Part shown: positions 42,001 to 57,920 of the stretch, one piece after another
Layout of the letters: the number at the start of each line of letters is the position of its first letter
Numbering within the stretch: position 1 is the stretch's first letter
Assembly: GCA_902729315.2 (NCBI GenBank)
Contig: LR746268.1
Location: forward strand, 3,217,501-3,281,500
DNA: 64,000 nt
Reading direction: 5' to 3'
From: Spirodela intermedia
Lineage: Eukaryota > Streptophyta > Magnoliopsida > Alismatales > Araceae
The notes under the pieces: generated by a model
Told to the model about the DNA's origin: nothing
The model's input: only the letters and a program-made list of their open reading frames with translations
Database searches by the model: none
Program-made: the position numbers and the translations under genes

Positions 42001-45000
42001 GAGAGAGGGAGAGGGGGGAATTCTCTTGAACTAATTCCCGTTTGTTACATTGTCTTCTTTATTTTCTTGAATCTATTGAGTCTTTTTCCCTTCTTTGTCT
42101 AAGAGGAGAGGAGGGGATCGTATCAACTAATATCAGAGTTAGATGCAGAACAATCCACTGTAGAATCAAGGAAGCATGGGATGCATTGAAGATAGATGCA
42201 TTGTAGAATCATGGAAGCATGGGATCAAGATTTGCCAAAAATCGACTGGAGGCATTGAAGATAGATGCAGAACATATCAAGGAAGAACAACAACATAATA
42301 GGGAGGAACTACAGAAATCAAAGTTTGAATCGGCAAATCTGCTACAAACGTTCCTTCAACGAATGGATGAGACGTTTGACGAAGTCAAGAACTCTGTCAG
42401 TGAAAAGCTCTTAGCATTAGAAACGAAGGCTCCAACTGTAAGTATAGCATCTTGATCGGTCTGGAATTCTCCACATAATGAGCAATAAGAGAGAATCAAT
42501 CCACGACCAGAGGTACAAACGTTTGTGCCGACTCCAAATCACATTTCAGATGAAAATTGACAAATAAAGAAAGGAGATCTTAGAATCTTTTATGGAGGCA
42601 ATCTTGAAGGATGGCTCCGATGTGTAGAATGATATTTTGGGATCAACAAAATACAAGAAGAAGAATGAATGGAAGTAATCAGCTTAACTTGGATGATATG
42701 GCTTTGAAATGTTACATTTGGATGGAAGATTGATATCTGTTCAATAATTGGAACTTCTAAATCGGAAAACATGTATGACAGTTTCTTGATTTTAAGCAAG
42801 GAAGATTAATATTTGATTATAGAGAAGAATTTGAACACATATTCAGTCCAAATTATCCAGAACTAAACCAGTGGAATTATTAAAAATTATGGACGCTTCA
42901 TTAAAAGCAGAGAAGCACACACATTGTGCGAAGCATGGCATATCAGTCTACCAAAATAGACAATAACAGAGACGCATTCAATATTTGGCTATACTAAGAA
43001 CAATAGGATTGTCAGTGTCAAGAGAAATTCATGTACGAAACGATAAGAGAAGGTTTGATTCTCCCTGCAAGTCAACAACTCAACATGAAACAAAGAAAAT
43101 AAGGGTAGAAGCCATACCTTTCTAAGGTAGGCAGAGACAACAAATTCAATTAACAGATGTTGAAGTTAATAAACACATGATTAAGGGCTTATGTTTCCAT
43201 TGTGATGACAAATATGAGCCTGGTCATCGTTGCAATGAGGAAGAAACATTACTTACTACATATGTATCATTGAATTCGGTAGTTGAACTTGCACAATTAG
43301 GATCAATGAGGTTAAAAGAAACCTTGCAAGCATGGTAGATTGTGGGCCCACACATAATTTTATGTGTGAGTCTATTGAAGGAACTTGGATTACCTATAAA
43401 TGAATTCATGAACTATGAAATCATTATGGGTAATAAACACACAGTCAAAGGCTATGGTAATGCAAAGATGTTACTTTACAATTACAAGGAGTGACTATTA
43501 CTCAAGATTTCTTGTCTTTGTAATTGGGGAGGGCGGACCTCATACATGGCATATAATGGTTAGAAACTATAGGATGGATGCATGTGAATTGGTGGCTACT
43601 AATCATGAAATTCGTGGTGGATGAAAAAGTAAAAACTCTAAAAGGAGATGCAAGTTTGTCAAAAGTTGTTATTTCATTGAATGCTATGGAAAAATTAATT
43701 AGGAAGAAAGATTCATTTGGTTGGAATCAAGTCACTCAGAATGCTTTTGATCAACCTTGGAATGCAATTCCTACCACCCCAAATCCTTATCATAGGTGGC
43801 TGGTCAAACTAATGGGCTTAAATTTTCAAATCAGATTTGAAGAAGGGAAGTAAAGTAAGGTAGCAGATGTTTTGTCTCACTTCTGAAGTATGATAGAATT
43901 ATAGAAAATGTTGGTCTCACATTTTCAACTGATCAATATCATTAAGATCAATGAGGAAATATCATTAGATCCAAGGGCATTGGGGCCCTAGGATCATGTT
44001 CAACCACTTCCTCCAAATTTAACACAGGAGCTTGATTGGAGAATGGTGCCAAAGTTATGCCAAGCAGTTCAGCCCACAATTGTAGGACCAGAGGTCCTCA
44101 TCAAATGGGGAGGCCTACCAAATTTTGAAGCTACATGAGAAACATCTTCAGATATTATACAATGGTTCCTTGACTTCCACCTCAAGGACAAGGTAGATTT
44201 GAACGGGGGGAGTACTGATACAGTACCCCTCAAGACATGTTCAACATAAGCAAACAATCTAGAAGCTTCTATGTAAACATTAGGGAAGGAGCGGGCTGAG
44301 CAGTATAAATACCCCTTCCTTGTGAATAAGAGGGCGTATTGTGGTAGAAGTGATATGAGAGACGGAGAGTGGGGAATTCTCTCAAACTAATTCTTGCCTG
44401 TTACATTGTTTTCTCTATTTTCTTGAATCTATTGGTCTTTATCCTTTCTTTTTCCAAGAGGAGGGGATTGTATCAAAGTGTCTTCTCTCTCTCTCTCTCG
44501 CTCTCTCTTTGTTGTCAATTTTCTCTCTACATCATTATAGGGCTTCAAAAATTTGTGGTGAATTTTCTTATTTTTCTGTTTTATCTTTAGGTTCCTTTGG
44601 CACAATCCACATGCATCAGGTTATTGTCAACTCAGATCTTAGGAAATCCCAGGAAATCAATCAACAAATTTCGTTATTACATAATAAGTGAGGGGGGGGG
44701 GATTAGTTAAATGTAATTACTGTTTTATCTGGGATCACTTTGGTCCCTGGGCGAATCTGATGTTTCCAGGTGCTGGTAGGGCGAATTAGAAGGCTAAAAG
44801 AGTCTACAAGTAGATTTGGAAGAAGCTTTGGAATAAAAGTATCACGTTTTGTTGGTTAAGGCTTTAGTGGTTTCTAAGCTTAAACCGCCAGAAATCACAT
44901 TCTTGAATGGAACAGAGAGTAGATGGATTTCGGGAGATTGATCTTTGGATTTCCTGATTATGTTGATAATATTAAGTTGGAATGAAATGCAGGAATTATG

Positions 45001-46440
45001 GACCACGTGAGGATACTGGTTCAAATGGGTTCTGACATGAGTTGAGTAATAGAAGTATGGATAGGTCAGAGTTTTCAGGTTTGATTTGTATCAGATCCTA
45101 ACCAAGAAAGAGTGGAACATGGTTGGGTAACGATTGAAGGTTTCCTTTTCCGTCATTATCTGTATGGGAAGACGACTTTTATGTCTCAGTTCTTCTCTCA
45201 TGTCAGTTTTCTTTTAGAATTTTCAATATTCCTGTTATTTATATATTAGAAGAGGTAAATGTGAAAATAATCAGCCAAAAATCTGTCTTCTTGTTGATGT
45301 GACCACTATTTTCCTTGCAGAGTTTCATTTGGATGGTGAAAATCGAGGAAAGATCTCAAATCGTGAAACATTCCGCTTAATCTCTGAGGCAGTTTTCTCT
45401 TGCCTTTCTGAGATGGGTGACCATTCCTTGGTTTTGAGGTTATTACAGAAAATCACGCTCGAAGTGATGGTGCTCACGTGACTACTCCTTTGTTTTCTTG
45501 ACTTTTTAAGAATATTTAAAAGTTTTTTAACAATACTGAAAAAGATAAATTATTTTGATTTTCAGTCCATGAAACCACATCTTGATAACATGCAAAGTAT
45601 GCTGAGGATGATCATCCTGCTGGACTCTACATTGTCGACATTTGTGGAGGAGGCTATTAGCACCCTTGGACAAAATATTGCCACTTACCTGATTGATGCT
45701 TCTTGTGTACGTTGTCATTTAGTAGAACCTTGTATCAGCAAGTCCTCTGTACGTCATCTCATAGTGTTAGATTGATTACTTATGCGTATCTGAAATTACT
45801 TTTTGTGCAGTACATGCCAGATAAAATCAATGCTACTGGAGATGACGAAGTGTTCCTCGTATATCAGTTCTATGCCAGACCATGTATTGTTCTCTTCTTA
45901 AGGAGCGGCAGACTTTTGCACGAGGTTCTCAAATCATTGGCTAGTCCCAATTACAATTTTGAGCCAAATAAAATCCACGCTGTTGCTTCTACAATTTTAT
46001 TTATTCTAAAGAATGAGAAGCTCCGTCGTAATCTATCTTCAAGTGAAGGAGCCATAAAGAATATCTTGCATAATATATCCATCCTACTGGTAAGAACTGA
46101 TTGTGTTGCCGGAGTAACATCTCCTGCTTTGCATTTGTTCCTTAAGTCTTATGCTTATGAAATACATGTATTTTCCACATGTACCCGATATTTAGGGAGT
46201 ATCCTGGTTATATTAGGTAAGCTACTTGGTGAATGTCCTAATTAGCCTAATTATAATGACATCCTCAACTTTTTGATCCTGATGATAGTTTTCTTATAGG
46301 ATTACTTGTCTTGTTGAATACATAATGTGAAACCACCCGAAGGTTGTCATGCATATTCTCTCTTTTGCTCGTAGAGCCTGGTCCGGATTACTCTGAACTA
46401 CGAGAAAAGCTTGGTTCGCATTTCAGAAACAAACGGCTAA
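21055..46440 (+). CDS. TEX10: TEX10/IPI1 homologue, 60S ribosome-biogenesis factor
   Basis: Family role: IPI1/TEX10 belongs to the Rix1 (PELP1–TEX10–WDR18) complex, a nucleolar/nucleoplasmic assembly needed for ITS2 processing and pre-60S maturation. Nineteen exons, all in frame: 21055–21117, 21264–21336, 21440–21562, 25975–26144, 27113–27262, 28473–28616, 31279–31339, 32560–32876, 34338–34469, 37013–37132, 37383–37469, 37560–37688, 38555–38675, 38874–38999, 41070–41204, 45321–45463 (or 45469), 45566–45706, 45811–46089, 46375–46440. The product is about 859–861 residues, a usual plant length. The N-terminus is Lys/Arg-rich (MVRPKASGSKK; KIKRKIGRKLPPPKNATNT), then GLTLKELLQQTSHHN and HPSELKLHK of the IPI1 N-terminal domain. 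The rest is helical, as in HEAT/ARM proteins. The exon 16 donor and the short last exon are the least certain. Introns carry transposon remnants. Confidence 0.88.
21563..25974 (+). other. TEX10/IPI1 intron 3, 4.4 kb, nothing recognised
   Basis: It starts GTAGGAG and ends GGTGAAG. No protein text or LTR pair was recognised on either strand. Near the 3' end a 26 bp phrase (TTGCAATCTGAATGCAGTATG and flanks) occurs twice, at about 25822 and 25866. Confidence 0.5.
30489..30785 (-). other. GC-rich island in intron 6, promoter-like on the minus strand
   Basis: In an AT-rich intron this stretch is GC-richer. On the minus strand it reads GCATAAATACC (TATA-like, about 30675), then AAACCCTAATC (about 30660), then an ATG with a 43-codon frame. 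That pattern fits a solo LTR or a stray 5' end, but no repeat partner, target duplication or known protein was found. Confidence 0.3.
31703..31976 (+). repeat. Tandem duplication of ~130 bp in intron 7
   Basis: Unit 1 (about 31703–31828) and unit 2 (about 31838–31976) both read GTTTTATGA(C/T)CTG, then CCCATTGTGT, then CATCATTAGGCAAA, then TTAAA(A/C)TGGGG, then AATGA(C/A)CAAATGA, then ACTACAGG-ACCT. They are about 80% alike, an old local duplication without coding text. Confidence 0.75.
34696..34953 (-). repeat. LTR of a minus-strand copia fragment in TEX10/IPI1 intron 9
   Basis: On the minus strand the segment begins TGTAGA and ends TCTACA, perfect short inverted ends. It is preceded by a CAGGGGGAG polypurine tract and copia RNase H text, so it is a 3' LTR. 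No second LTR was found in the intron. Confidence 0.72.
34954..35190 (-). pseudogene. Copia pol C-terminus fragment (RNase H tail)
   Basis: Reading from 35190 down on the minus strand, remnants of the DNKAA/IAAV block, then SFKKI, then KADVFTKGMGKEF, then the final GGV-like text before the polypurine tract are visible with stops between. These match the last ~80 residues of a copia polyprotein. Upstream pol text is missing, so the element is 5'-truncated. Confidence 0.7.
39868..39896 (+). repeat. (AAG)n microsatellite
   Basis: About nine to ten AAG units followed by an A run, in TEX10/IPI1 intron 14. Confidence 0.9.
40267..40630. mobile_element. Possible solo LTR or unclassified element in intron 14
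   Basis: A GC-richer block bounded by TGTTG and CTAACA, containing AAGCCCTAATAC and a TATA-like CATAAATTC. These are typical LTR traits. Candidate flanks ATTTG and GATTG match only partly, and no second copy exists in the window, so the boundaries and class are weak. Confidence 0.3.
41857..42125 (+). repeat. Left LTR of the gypsy element
   Basis: Begins TGATACAGTACC and ends ATCGTATCA, with TATAAATACCCCC as a likely TATA box near 41950. Roughly 40–50 differences from the right LTR by hand count, so it is older than the SppA-intron copia insertion. Confidence 0.88.
42219..44210 (+). pseudogene. Gag-pol remnants of the gypsy element
   Basis: In order: an open gag stretch at 42219–42455 (a charged, probably coiled-coil segment); a zinc knuckle CFHCDDKYEPGHRC at 43192–43233; an aspartic protease motif VDCGPTHNF at about 43333–43360; an RNase H/tether piece with HRWLVKLMG and FQIRFEEGK up to about 43853, followed by a stop; and a chromodomain-like piece around LIKWGGLP at 44098–44190. 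The catalytic parts of reverse transcriptase and integrase were not found between 43.4 and 43.7 kb. Confidence 0.8.
44216..44475 (+). repeat. Right LTR of the gypsy element
   Basis: Matches 41857–42125 with about 260 bp of similarity, TGATACAGTACCCC to TTGTATCA, including the TATAAATACCCC box. Confidence 0.88.
44481..44509 (+). repeat. (TC)n microsatellite
   Basis: A TC run interrupted by one CG, immediately right of the gypsy element. Confidence 0.85.
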
Positions 46441-48465
46441 AAAAGATCTGCTATTCGTTACATCAGTAGCTCGTGAACCTGGGAACTTTTGAATTATTAA
46501 TGTTTTACTGGTGGTATATTGAATCCCCTGCACAGTTGATTATCCTTGATGGATCGTGCTCTTCTGAGAAGGTGGCATTAATTGATATCCTTGGTGGATC
46601 GTGATCTTCTGAAAACGAAAACTTAAAACTCCTTTGCGTTCATTTTCAGCATTAATTGTGCACATCAGTTTTGTTGATATCCTTTTTAGTACTAAATGAT
46701 TTGCATGTTCCTCTGGTTCTGTTGTTTTTTTCTTGAGTTCGTTAACTGCTGCAGCAAAGTTGTTCTTCGGACTATCTTGCTGTTTTATTTTGTTTAAGTT
46801 TCATCAAATTTTTTACCATGAACTGACGATGGCAATTTGCATAGTCCGAGAACAGAAACACCATGGTCTTTGAAAAGAGGTGCAGTTTGCAAAATGTGTT
46901 TCACCAACTGCAGAACGAAGCTTCTATGATTCAAAGGCTAGTGGAACGTGGACAGCGTGCCTGACGGATTTCAGGTCAAGTAAATTCATAACGTAAGCTG
47001 TAGGTCTTTTTCTTTCCTTTTGAGGTTCTCCAGGGCCCACCACTTAAATCTTCCATTGGTCAATTCTTCTCAGTTGCTATCACTTTCCTCTGCTATTTAC
47101 CAAAACAGTCAAATACTGAATGAAATTTGAACATTCATTCCTTCTTCTGCTATTTAAATGCTTCTAGTCCATGCCGAAATGGGAGCCATTCTTCTTTCAT
47201 TTTTGCAAAATTCTTCCATTTATGTTTTCTTCTGTTGGGTCGATCACGAAAACCTATCCTTTTACTAGCCACCCAGTTTCTTTCTTCCCTGGTAAATTAT
47301 AGTCTTGTAAGGTATATTTATGTTATTTTAATTGAGTTCCTCGTCCCTTTTTCAGATGTTAGGGGGACAGCAGGATACAATTGCACTTCTATCAAGCTAT
47401 GATAGAAGAAAGTTCTAGAGAAAATGAAAAGGTACTAGAAGCATGGTGAGAGGCAGATCTCATGGCAATCCTCCCTTAGTATACCACCATGCTTCTCAGT
47501 TCATCTCATTGCAATGATCTCCTTGTGAGGACTCTTGCGTCCACCTGCTAATCAGATTCAGGACGAGACGAAGTCCTTCCCTAATATACATATAGATAAA
47601 TAGATCTCAGTCGAGGATATCCTCACGAAATTTTGATGTAGGATTTTCCCCTGTAGTCGTCCTCTCATTCTAATTTTCTCTTTTATCCTAAATCTGATGG
47701 GGGTTTGAGCGTTTTTTTCAACACTGATGTGCTCATCCCTGTTGGGTTTGTGGTCAGACGAGTTCCTTAGTTCTGTTCACAGTTGTCTTAGCATTTTGTT
47801 TTCCAGTCTTAGCAACAAAATGCTAAGGGAGTATGGTTATTTTGTAGTCCAACTTATTGCCCTGCTAAAGATCATTTTTGTGGTAAAAAGATAAAGGTGC
47901 CTCAAAATGATTACTTCATCTGTTTACTGCACTAGTCGACTTCTATAATAATCAAGTGTGCACCCACGTAAGGAGATCTGGCCTTCTTTTTTTGTCATTT
48001 TTCTTCTCTTCTTGTGACTTTACGGATTTCAACATGTTGAGGATATTTCTTAATTTATAAGGCATTTAGGGAGGAGGGTGGAGAGGGTTAGGCTAACATA
48101 CCCCACATTCACACTTGAGACTTCAGATCAGTGTATTCACTCTTCACCCATTTTCACATTATATTGTTTTTGACTTATATATTAGAATGTACACCTATAC
48201 AAGCAATGCTCAACAAACATGTTAGGCCTGATAGTGGGGTGAATCAGACTTGAGATAAACAAAAACAAAAAGAAGCTTGCTAGTGTGTTCTTGACACCAA
48301 AAGGAGTGAGAAAAATAGTTATGAAATTATAAGCAATTAGGGTAGACTTTGATATGCATTATATATGTTGAGTGGTTGGTGAGAGCAGCAAGATGAGGAG
48401 AACAGTCAGTAAGTAAAACCAGCAAGACAATGAGGTGATTAGATAACTTGGAAGCCAAGGGCAAT

Positions 48466-48466
<1 letters not shown>
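46441..48466. other. 3' flank of TEX10/IPI1 and spacer
   Basis: The first few hundred bases are probably TEX10/IPI1 3' UTR. No conserved protein text or RNA gene was recognised. A 12 bp inverted repeat lies at 47437–47496 (listed separately). Confidence 0.5.
47437..47496. repeat. Perfect 12 bp inverted repeat with 36 bp loop
   Basis: AGAAGCATGGTG (47437–47448) and CACCATGCTTCT (47485–47496) are exact reverse complements. It could form a stem-loop in DNA or RNA. No U-tract or known RNA family was seen. Confidence 0.8.

Positions 48467-48497
<31 letters not shown>
48467..48497 (+). repeat. (GA)n microsatellite
   Basis: About 15 GA units, just outside the recognisable LTR portion of the 48.5–51.8 kb copia element. 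Confidence 0.92.
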
Positions 48498-48503
<6 letters not shown>

Positions 48504-48529
48504 CTATTCAATTAACATTTATGTTGGCT

Positions 48530-48654
48530 GCCTTAGGTTAAAAGTTGAGCTCCTCCAATTACAACGGTTAAAAAACAAGAAAACTAGACCCACTACATGA
48601 ACTCTCTCATTGAGGAAAATGCCCTCACTGATATATATCAAATTATTTTTCACA
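48530..48654 (-). repeat. Start of the 3' LTR of the minus-strand copia element
   Basis: It begins TGTGAAAAAT directly after the polypurine tract. The far end of the LTR could not be placed because no second copy was found. Confidence 0.5.
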
Positions 48655-49459
48655 TCCCCCCTCAAGTTGATGTAGATGTCGGTTACACTTAACTTGAGCA
48701 AGATAGAGTTGGATGTCACTAATGTCATTTCTTTTGTATAAATATCTACAATTTGATCTACTCATCTTATATAGTAAAGACAGTTTCTTTGTATTAAGCT
48801 TCTCTCAAATAAAATATTAATCAATTTCAATGTGTTTGATTTTGTCATGTTGCACTAGATTGTTCATAATGTTTATAGTTGTCTTATTATCACAACTAAA
48901 TTTGAGTGGAAGTTCCACTACAACGCCAAGATCAGTTAGAAAATATTTGAGCCAAAATAACTCAATTAGTCAACATTTGACTTATGTCCTTGATTTGACC
49001 AGTACTATTTGTTTCTTGCTCCTCCATATCACAAAGTTGTATCTCAAAAGTTTACAATATCTTGTTGTAGATTTGGTCTTCATGTAATTCAGTTCAATTT
49101 GCATCTATATAGCTTTCCATCTTCAAAGTATTTGACTTGGTAAATAATAAATCTTTTCTTAGACATGACTTCAAATATTTTAATATTCTTTGGACTATCT
49201 GCATGTAGATGGTGTAGACAACATGTATGTATTGACTAACAATACTCACAACACATGTTAGATCAGGTCTAGTGGATGACAAATATAGTAATTTTTGAAC
49301 TATTTGTTGATATGAGCGTTGGGTTTCAGCTAGAAGATCATCACCATTGGTGTTGGTAAGATGATCATTGCTTTTGTGGATGTAATAGTTGATTAACATC
49401 CCAACTTTTCTATTTCACTTAAAGTTATAATGCATACTTTTTTGGTAAACATAAAGTTT

Positions 49460-50110
49460 TTGTTCGATTTCTCAAGAAGAAATGGAAACCCTAGAAAGGA
49501 ATAGTACTTAAAAACTAGTTGATTCACTAGCTGACAAAATGAATGAATCAAAATGAATGTTTACTATAAAAAAAATTCAATTGGTTAAATTTAACAATAT
49601 AAGACTGGACTTGTGGCAAAAGGTTTTACTCAAATTTATGCAATTGACTATGATGAAATATTTGTAGTTGTGATGAAACTAAAAGCAGTAAGAATGCTAT
49701 TATCATTGACTATTTGGTTCCCTTGAAACTTACATCGATTAAATGTTTAAACTATATTCTTCAATGACAATTTAGATGAGTAAGTTTACATATACCCATC
49801 AATATGAATTGACACTAAAAGGAAGGTATGAATCTAATAAAGGTATTATATGGTTTAATGCAATCTTTCATGATGTGGTTTGGTAGACTCCAACAAGTAA
49901 TACTATAATTTGGCTATTAATAAGGGAATGTAAATCATATCTTTTTTGTTAAAAGAAGGCATGGACGGTGTGCAATATTGATTGTTTATGTTGATGATAT
50001 AATACTTATAGAGAATGTAATAATATGAACTTTGAACAAAAAATTAACAAAAGTGTCCAAAATCAAAAACTTAGGAGATCTTAGGTTTTTTCTTAGAATT
50101 CTTACACACT
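49460..50110 (+). pseudogene. Reverse transcriptase block inverted within the copia element
   Basis: Plus-strand remnants run EEMETLERN, then GLVAKGFTQIYAIDYDEIF, then LHRLNV, then VLYGLMQS, then ILIVYVDDIIL (about 49978–50010), then LGDLRFFLRI. This is the copia RT order, ending where the connection to RNase H would follow. The flanking integrase and RNase H texts are on the minus strand. Confidence 0.75.
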
Positions 50111-51780
50111 TAGGATTTTTTGTAGCAATTGCAAATGAACTTGGCAAAACTATTGAGTCTATGGAGGGAAGAAAAAAGAAATATTGAGTTAAGATTCTTA
50201 AATAATTCGTATACCAATAAAGAGCTCCTCTTTTAAGTTTCAAGTATGCAAAATTTTAGGATCCAAAGGCATAACAACTTCATAAGATACTGATTGTATA
50301 GGCTGACTTTCCTTATCATTACCTCTACCTCATTCGAAATAGATAATGAATTGCTTGTTAATTTGGATTGACTAAATTTATTAATATTGTTTTCACTAGG
50401 TTCTCAAGTGGCATTATGATTTTACAAGTAGATAAACAAGTGGAACATATAACAGGGACTTGACATGAAATGATGGAAGTGGACATATATTAGATAAAGA
50501 AGTCTCCCCCTAAGTTGAAGGCTTATGATGATAGGAAGTGTCTGCTCCTACTCAACTCAAGCTAACAGCCTATATTCTATATTCAAAGTAAACAATGTAA
50601 CATCTCTCAACACTTATTTTTTCATAGATAAGGGATCGAGAAATTTGTAACCTTTTAAGGAGGTGAATATCCAAAACAAACACCTCTAATCAATTTTGGG
50701 TCATGTTTATTATTTTTGTGTTCTCCAAGTTTTTGTATAGAGCACACACAACCAAAAACCTTAAGTGGAAAAGAAAATAAGGGTATTGTAGGAAATAGTA
50801 GTGTATAGGGAGTTTAATATTTGATGGTGAGTGATGGCATTCTATATATTAAATATAAGCATTAAATACAATTTATAACCAAAATTTCTTTGGCATATGA
50901 GATTGGAGTAATGTGAGGTGTATATTTTTTAGTGTGCATTTCATTTTTGTGTAAATATATGGGGGCACATAAGACTCTTGAATAAAACCCTCATCATTTG
51001 TAAAGATGTTCAGATTTTATTCAAAGTGTTGTTTGGTATTTTCAAAATAAAACATTTTTATACATTTGTCATTTTTTTATTATGTGGATAGTTCTAGAGA
51101 TTTCTTCTCAAGATTTTATCAAATAGGCCCATGTTGAATGAGTGAAGTCATAAATAAAAGTAATAAAATACATATGACCATCTATAGAAATAACTTGAAT
51201 TAACCCCCAAATATTAAAATATATAATTCTAAAAGGAGAGTTACTTTTAATGTGAAAATATGAAAAGCGTGTACAATAATGTGTTGCTAGTTGATAAGTT
51301 TGACATTAAAGTTAGCCAATATCTATTGGTGGAAACATCGAGGGGAACATAATTTTCATAGATTTGAAAGAGATCTGAATCTAAAGTGCCACAGATGGAT
51401 CTCATTGAGCTTGTGTGGTACAATTCCCTTTTGAGGCCTAAAGAGATATAAACCTCTTATGTCAGGACCACTCTCAATCATTTACTTTATCTTTATATTC
51501 TGGAAGACAATGTAATCAGGAGAAAAATGATACATAATAATTTAATTGTTTTGTCAAAGAACTTAGAGAGAGTAAGTTCATATGAATTGAATGAACATAA
51601 AGTGCTAGAGGTAAGGTTAAACGATCATTTAACTCAATGGAGCCTTGGCCGGTAGCTGTGGCTTGGCTACAAACAACTATTGTCACTTTATCCCTACCTA
51701 AAGTTGATATGAGGTGAAGTAACGTGAAGCAACAGTCATGCAGTCGAGCTCCAGAGTCAACAACACAGTAATTGTGTGAA

Positions 51781-52957
51781 GAGTAAGAGGCTGCACTTAA
51801 GGTTTGTACCTGATTGATGTGGCTGGTTTACTTGAAGAACTTATGATCTTCAATCTAAGAACATACGATTAAGCTTCCATTTCTCAAGCCCTACAGCTCT
51901 ATACTAAAGGAGGCTACATGCTATATTTCTAAGAATTGTTCGGTCCAATTCTCTAATATTTGTAGTTAAGTACGAAACGTACCCAGGGCTGACTTTAAAG
52001 TCACCGATTTAAAAGAAGTATGCAAAAAACCATTGACATCTCACACCTACTAAAAAGAAATGATAACTCTAGCGGTTGCACAAGATGTTTATATTTCATC
52101 TCTTAGAAGTCAACATGCACACAATGAAAGCATCCCTAATGAAAATTATAAAGTGAACACATTTCATTTATAGTTGCAATAGATTTAGATGGATACACTA
52201 AAACTAAAGCTGTCAATCTCTATTGAATAGGCCGCCACTAAATGCCTAGAGATGTGGATACTAGAGACATAAATTTATTGATCTAAAGTAAAATAACATG
52301 GTTATATTCAATAAAAGTATTCAATGACAACAATAAAAACTAAGAGATGTGACTTTAAAAGTGGGCTAGCCATGGAGCAAGACTAATAAAACCTTAAGGA
52401 GATGGTGGTCAATCTCAACATTAATGAGTCCTAGGGTGTACGTAATCCATTAGCTCAATATTTCAGGATCTTTTTGTAACGATGGTCAAATTTAGATAAA
52501 AGAGAACGAGAGTGATAAGTGTATCAGATGCAGGTGCAATGGCTTGGTTGATGTATCTGAGCTTTTCTTTGATAAAACATGGAATTCAGTCGCAAACCCT
52601 GCTAACTGGAGTATTCTAGAAAACATTTCGAAATCACTTGGACAGGGGCAGGATCGTCTGAGTCCACTCCCGTATCAACAAGATCATTGGCAACGGCAAG
52701 CTATACATATCCCCCCACCATTCCCCCCCCTCACATGCTCCAGTTCTCACACTCACCGCCTCCCTGTTCCCAACTTTCACAGAAAAAATAACATGATATA
52801 AATCCTGCGGTCAGACTTAATCAATTATACGGCACCGAGAGCGAGAGAGACATAGAAAGAGTGTGTGAGAGAGGAGACCGCTTCAGGTGGGCAAGTCCAG
52901 CGGAATGGGACATATCAGTCGACGGCGGAGAGACTAGCGGCCGGGCGGAGACCTTCT
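51781..52957. other. Probable gag/5' remnant of the copia element and 3' flank of MCM2
   Basis: From 51.8 to about 52.4 kb the minus strand is where gag should lie, but no clear gag motif was read. From about 52.5 kb the sequence is probably the MCM2 3' UTR and downstream region. Nothing else was recognised. Confidence 0.4.
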
Positions 52958-57716
<4,759 letters not shown>

Positions 57717-57873
57717 TATGATCCCGACAGAAAAGTTCTCCTCGCCTCCGCTTCACTTCCTCGTCCTGCTCCTCACCGTTGCCACTGCTGCAGCTGCCGC
57801 CGGAGGATCCGAGTAGGGTTTCGCGAGGAAACGAGAGGGAGGGTCAGGGGGGGAGTGAGAAGAAGAGGTTAAA

Positions 57874-57898
57874 TTGGCGGGAAGTGTTCGCGCCAAAA
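57874..57898. promoter_or_regulatory. Paired E2F sites upstream of MCM2
   Basis: TTGGCGGGAA (57874–57883) and TCGCGCCAAAA (57888–57898; TTTTGGCGCGA on the other strand) match the E2F consensus TTTSSCGC type on opposite strands, 158–182 bp upstream of the MCM2 ATG. Plant MCM genes are known E2F targets expressed at G1/S. Confidence 0.85.
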
Positions 57899-57920
57899 GA
57901 GTGGTGACTATTCTGTATGC

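Larger units (their letters stand above)
41857..44475 (+). mobile_element. Internally deleted Ty3/gypsy element in TEX10/IPI1 intron 15
   Basis: Two LTRs (41857–42125 and 44216–44475) with inverted ends TGATAC/GTATCA flank about 2.1 kb. A degraded primer binding site (TATCAGAGTT) follows the left LTR, and the G-rich tract GAACGGGGGGAGTAC precedes the right one. Flanks GAGTG and AAGTG agree at 4 of 5 bases. Remnants of gag, protease, RNase H and a chromodomain-like end are present, but most of reverse transcriptase and integrase is gone. It lies in the same orientation as the host gene. Confidence 0.88.
48530..51780 (-). mobile_element. Degenerate Ty1/copia element with strand-switched RT block
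   Basis: Minus-strand protein remnants follow copia order from high to low coordinates. Protease text VVDSGARLHD lies at 51769–51731, with GQGSIELNDRLTL close by. The GAG-pre-integrase and integrase regions lie at about 51480–50560 (GHMYF-like, then MPKKFW, then FGCVC/GVCFGYSP blocks). RNase H lies at 49445–48690 (QKLLYLSSTRPD, then SYIDAN, then the HDK-KH-EI block). The polypurine tract (TTGAGGGGGGA, 48655–48665) and an LTR start TGTGAAAAAT at 48654 follow. Between integrase and RNase H, reverse transcriptase text is present but on the plus strand (49460–50110). The other LTR was not found. All frames are heavily broken. Confidence 0.78.

Noticed and set aside
45703-46245. Uninterrupted 180-codon frame as a separate gene
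   Set aside because: It is TEX10/IPI1 exon 18 plus read-through into its flanking introns.
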